Source of the DNA: Blastomyces gilchristii SLH14081
Lineage: Eukaryota > Ascomycota > Eurotiomycetes > Onygenales > Ajellomycetaceae
Direction of reading: 5' to 3'
Length of the DNA: 64,000 nt
Assembly (NCBI RefSeq): GCF_000003855.2
Contig: NW_003101671.1
Coordinates: 407,817-471,816 of the forward strand
The notes under the pieces were generated by a model that did not search any database, was not told the origin of the DNA, and saw nothing but the letters and a program-made list of their open reading frames with translations. A program made the translations under genes and the position numbers. Each line of letters begins with the position of its first letter. The stretch's first letter is position 1. Shown here in pieces: positions 62,318 through 64,000 of this stretch.

Positions 62318-64000
62318 AGATCTCTTAAGAGAAACAGATACAAATCTGTGAAAGAAGAAGTTTTATTCAATTATCTGAAATACTGTATGTGAAGAGGTTT
62401 TTCTCACACTGAGAGAATATATAACAATATTCTCAGTGCTTATTCAATCAGATTATGATAAACCTTTCTACATTGAGATAAACACATTCAAATGAGCTAT
62501 TAGAGACACTCTTCTACAGATGAGTAAGAACAGCAAGTGGCATCTGATGATATATGATGATAGAAAACTATCAGGCACTGAGCTCAATTACCCAGTATAT
62601 GAAAAGAAATTACTAGCAATTAAGCACACACTGGTGTTATAAGATAGATATATTAATAACAGATATATGACAATAGTGATCACAGATCATGAAAGTCTTA
62701 TCTATCTATAATCAATAATAAAACCTTTCAAATACTTAGTACATTGAATCTCAGAGTTTCAAGTATACAATCTTTATATCAAATACTGAAAGAGATCAGA
62801 CACTGTGATACCTGATATAATCAGTTATAAATCTGATTTCATGAGTGAGAATCCTGTAAACTAGGCATAAGAAATATTCATATTAAACACACTGAGAAGA
62901 TGCAAGGAATCAGAATAAGTGAACATTATAATCTCTCACTTGAAGAATGACAAGATGTCAGATGATAAGTGTCTCATAAGAGTAGTAGAAAAGATGCTTC
63001 TGAACTTCAAGCTGAAGAAATTAAAAAACAATATTGTGCTTTACTGCAATCTAGAATACATAGAAGCTCTCTATCTAGAATCTTCATTTAGACACAACTT
63101 AGTGACTCACATGTACAAGGAATTCAGTCACTTAGAAAGCTCTGAACTCATAAGTGTACTTAAATCAAGAGCATACTGGCCAAGCATGGCCGAGAACATC
63201 CAGACATATGCTCATGAGTGTCTGAATTACCAGGTTATGAAAGAATCTAAGAAAGGGTTAGAATGCAAGAAAGTGCAACATCAGATGAAGTATATGATAT
63301 AACTGTTCAAATAATGAGAGATGAACCTTATAGACATATTACTGTGAATATCAAATGAAAATTGATGAATAATCACTGCTATTGATTATGCTACTGACTG
63401 ATCAGTTGTGAAAGCAGTTTGAGAGATAACAGAGAAGATGATGATGAAGTTTCTACATGATGAGATCTATATCAACTATGAAATACTGTGTGAGATTCTA
63501 ACTGATAATGATATGAACCTTGTAGAAGAAGTGATGAGACATTTCATGAGTCAATTACAGATAAGATATTATAGAACAACATCATATCATCCGCGGATGA
63601 ACAGGAAGATGAAACACTTGAATGAAATCTTGAGCAATATACTGATGAAATATCGAGTGAGCCAGTCTATGAGATTATGAGATGAATATCTCAGTCAGGC
63701 ACTATTAGTCACACAAATTCAGCAGCATGCAGTCTTCAAGCATTCATCATTCTACCTGTTGTATGAATTGCATCCGTGCATCCTGAAGAATGCTTCAGAA
63801 AAGATGAGAAAGAAAACAGTAGTTACAGATACAACAGTTACAGACACAGAATCAAGATTGAAAGAGATCAGCCATGCACATGTAAAAGCTAACAAGTTAC
63901 TCCTGAACTGAGCAATTCAATCAAAAAGAATACAAGACTCACTAGTTAAGAAATTGAGTCTTAAGATGAGAATGTGAGTTCTCATACATAATGAGAGTTC

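Larger units (their letters stand above)
56710..64000 (+). mobile_element. Gypsy-3: Ty3/Gypsy element running off the window, split by a LINE
   Basis: Plus-strand element of the same family. The 5' LTR (56710-56902) leads into the shared internal start, gag, protease, RT, then a LINE insertion (60189-62317), then RNase H, integrase and the start of the C-terminal region at the window edge. It has fewer stops in places than Gypsy-1 and -2 but is clearly inactive. The 3' end is outside the window. Confidence 0.88.
57330..64000 (+). pseudogene. Gypsy-3 gag-pol (broken, split by LINE E)
   Basis: Approximate start. The coiled-coil gag N-terminus includes an open stretch at 57571-57822. The protease-RT linker is open at 59205-59501 (FVHEIDTEDTKPVNQNVY, the typical Gypsy RT entry). 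RT has CINYQALNKLMIKNEYSL and YLNNILVFS (59865), with both catalytic Asp changed to Asn. After the LINE, RNase H resumes at 62331. The integrase zinc finger (62919-63302, YKEFSHLESSELISVLKS and CLNYQ) and core (63438-63680, ILTDNDMNL) follow. The integrase retains long open blocks, but the element is dead. Confidence 0.87.

Overview
This looks like a piece of a filamentous ascomycete chromosome. Short phased introns with GTRNGT-type donors, an EDE1 homologue, a fungal MARVEL protein, a Met17/CysD-type sulfhydrylase, Tad/I-like LINEs and Ty3/Gypsy elements all fit. Two-compartment composition (one GC-balanced gene island inside very AT-rich, transposon-packed DNA) and long homopolymer tracts in introns are reminiscent of Onygenales such as Ajellomycetaceae. 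That placement is inference, not shown by a marker.

Layout. 1-9950: AT-rich, cytosine-depleted LINE copies on the minus strand, an LTR-like repeat and a short plus-strand LINE tail with its target-site duplication. 9950-23930: the gene island, with only three genes I can support: an EDE1-type endocytic scaffold (10366-14796, +, six exons, one apparent frameshift), a four-helix MARVEL membrane protein (16692-17370, -, three exons) and O-acetylhomoserine sulfhydrylase (21684-23548, -, six exons). The intergenic spaces (1.9 and 4.3 kb) are rich in microsatellites and homopolymers. 23930-64000: AT-rich again. It holds a full-length 7.6 kb LINE with target duplications; a large hAT DNA transposon relic (33654-48204) bounded by matching inverted ends and an 8 bp duplication, and split by a complete 8.3 kb Gypsy element and a tRNA-derived SINE; a second Gypsy element carrying a 506 bp hAT-type MITE in its integrase; and a third Gypsy element carrying a 5'-truncated LINE.

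The three island genes do not form a pathway: one acts in endocytosis, one probably in plasma-membrane organisation, one in sulfur assimilation. The mobile elements do form a connected system. The SINE appears to share its 3' end with the resident LINE, and the MITE shares its ends with the resident hAT, so each non-autonomous element has a plausible autonomous partner in the same window. Nesting gives a relative order: hAT before Gypsy-1 and SINE; Gypsy-2 before MITE; Gypsy-3 before the truncated LINE. All element genes are broken by stops, mostly TGG to TGA or TAG. The cytosine loss is strongest at CpG and CpC and largely spares CpA, unlike textbook Neurospora RIP.
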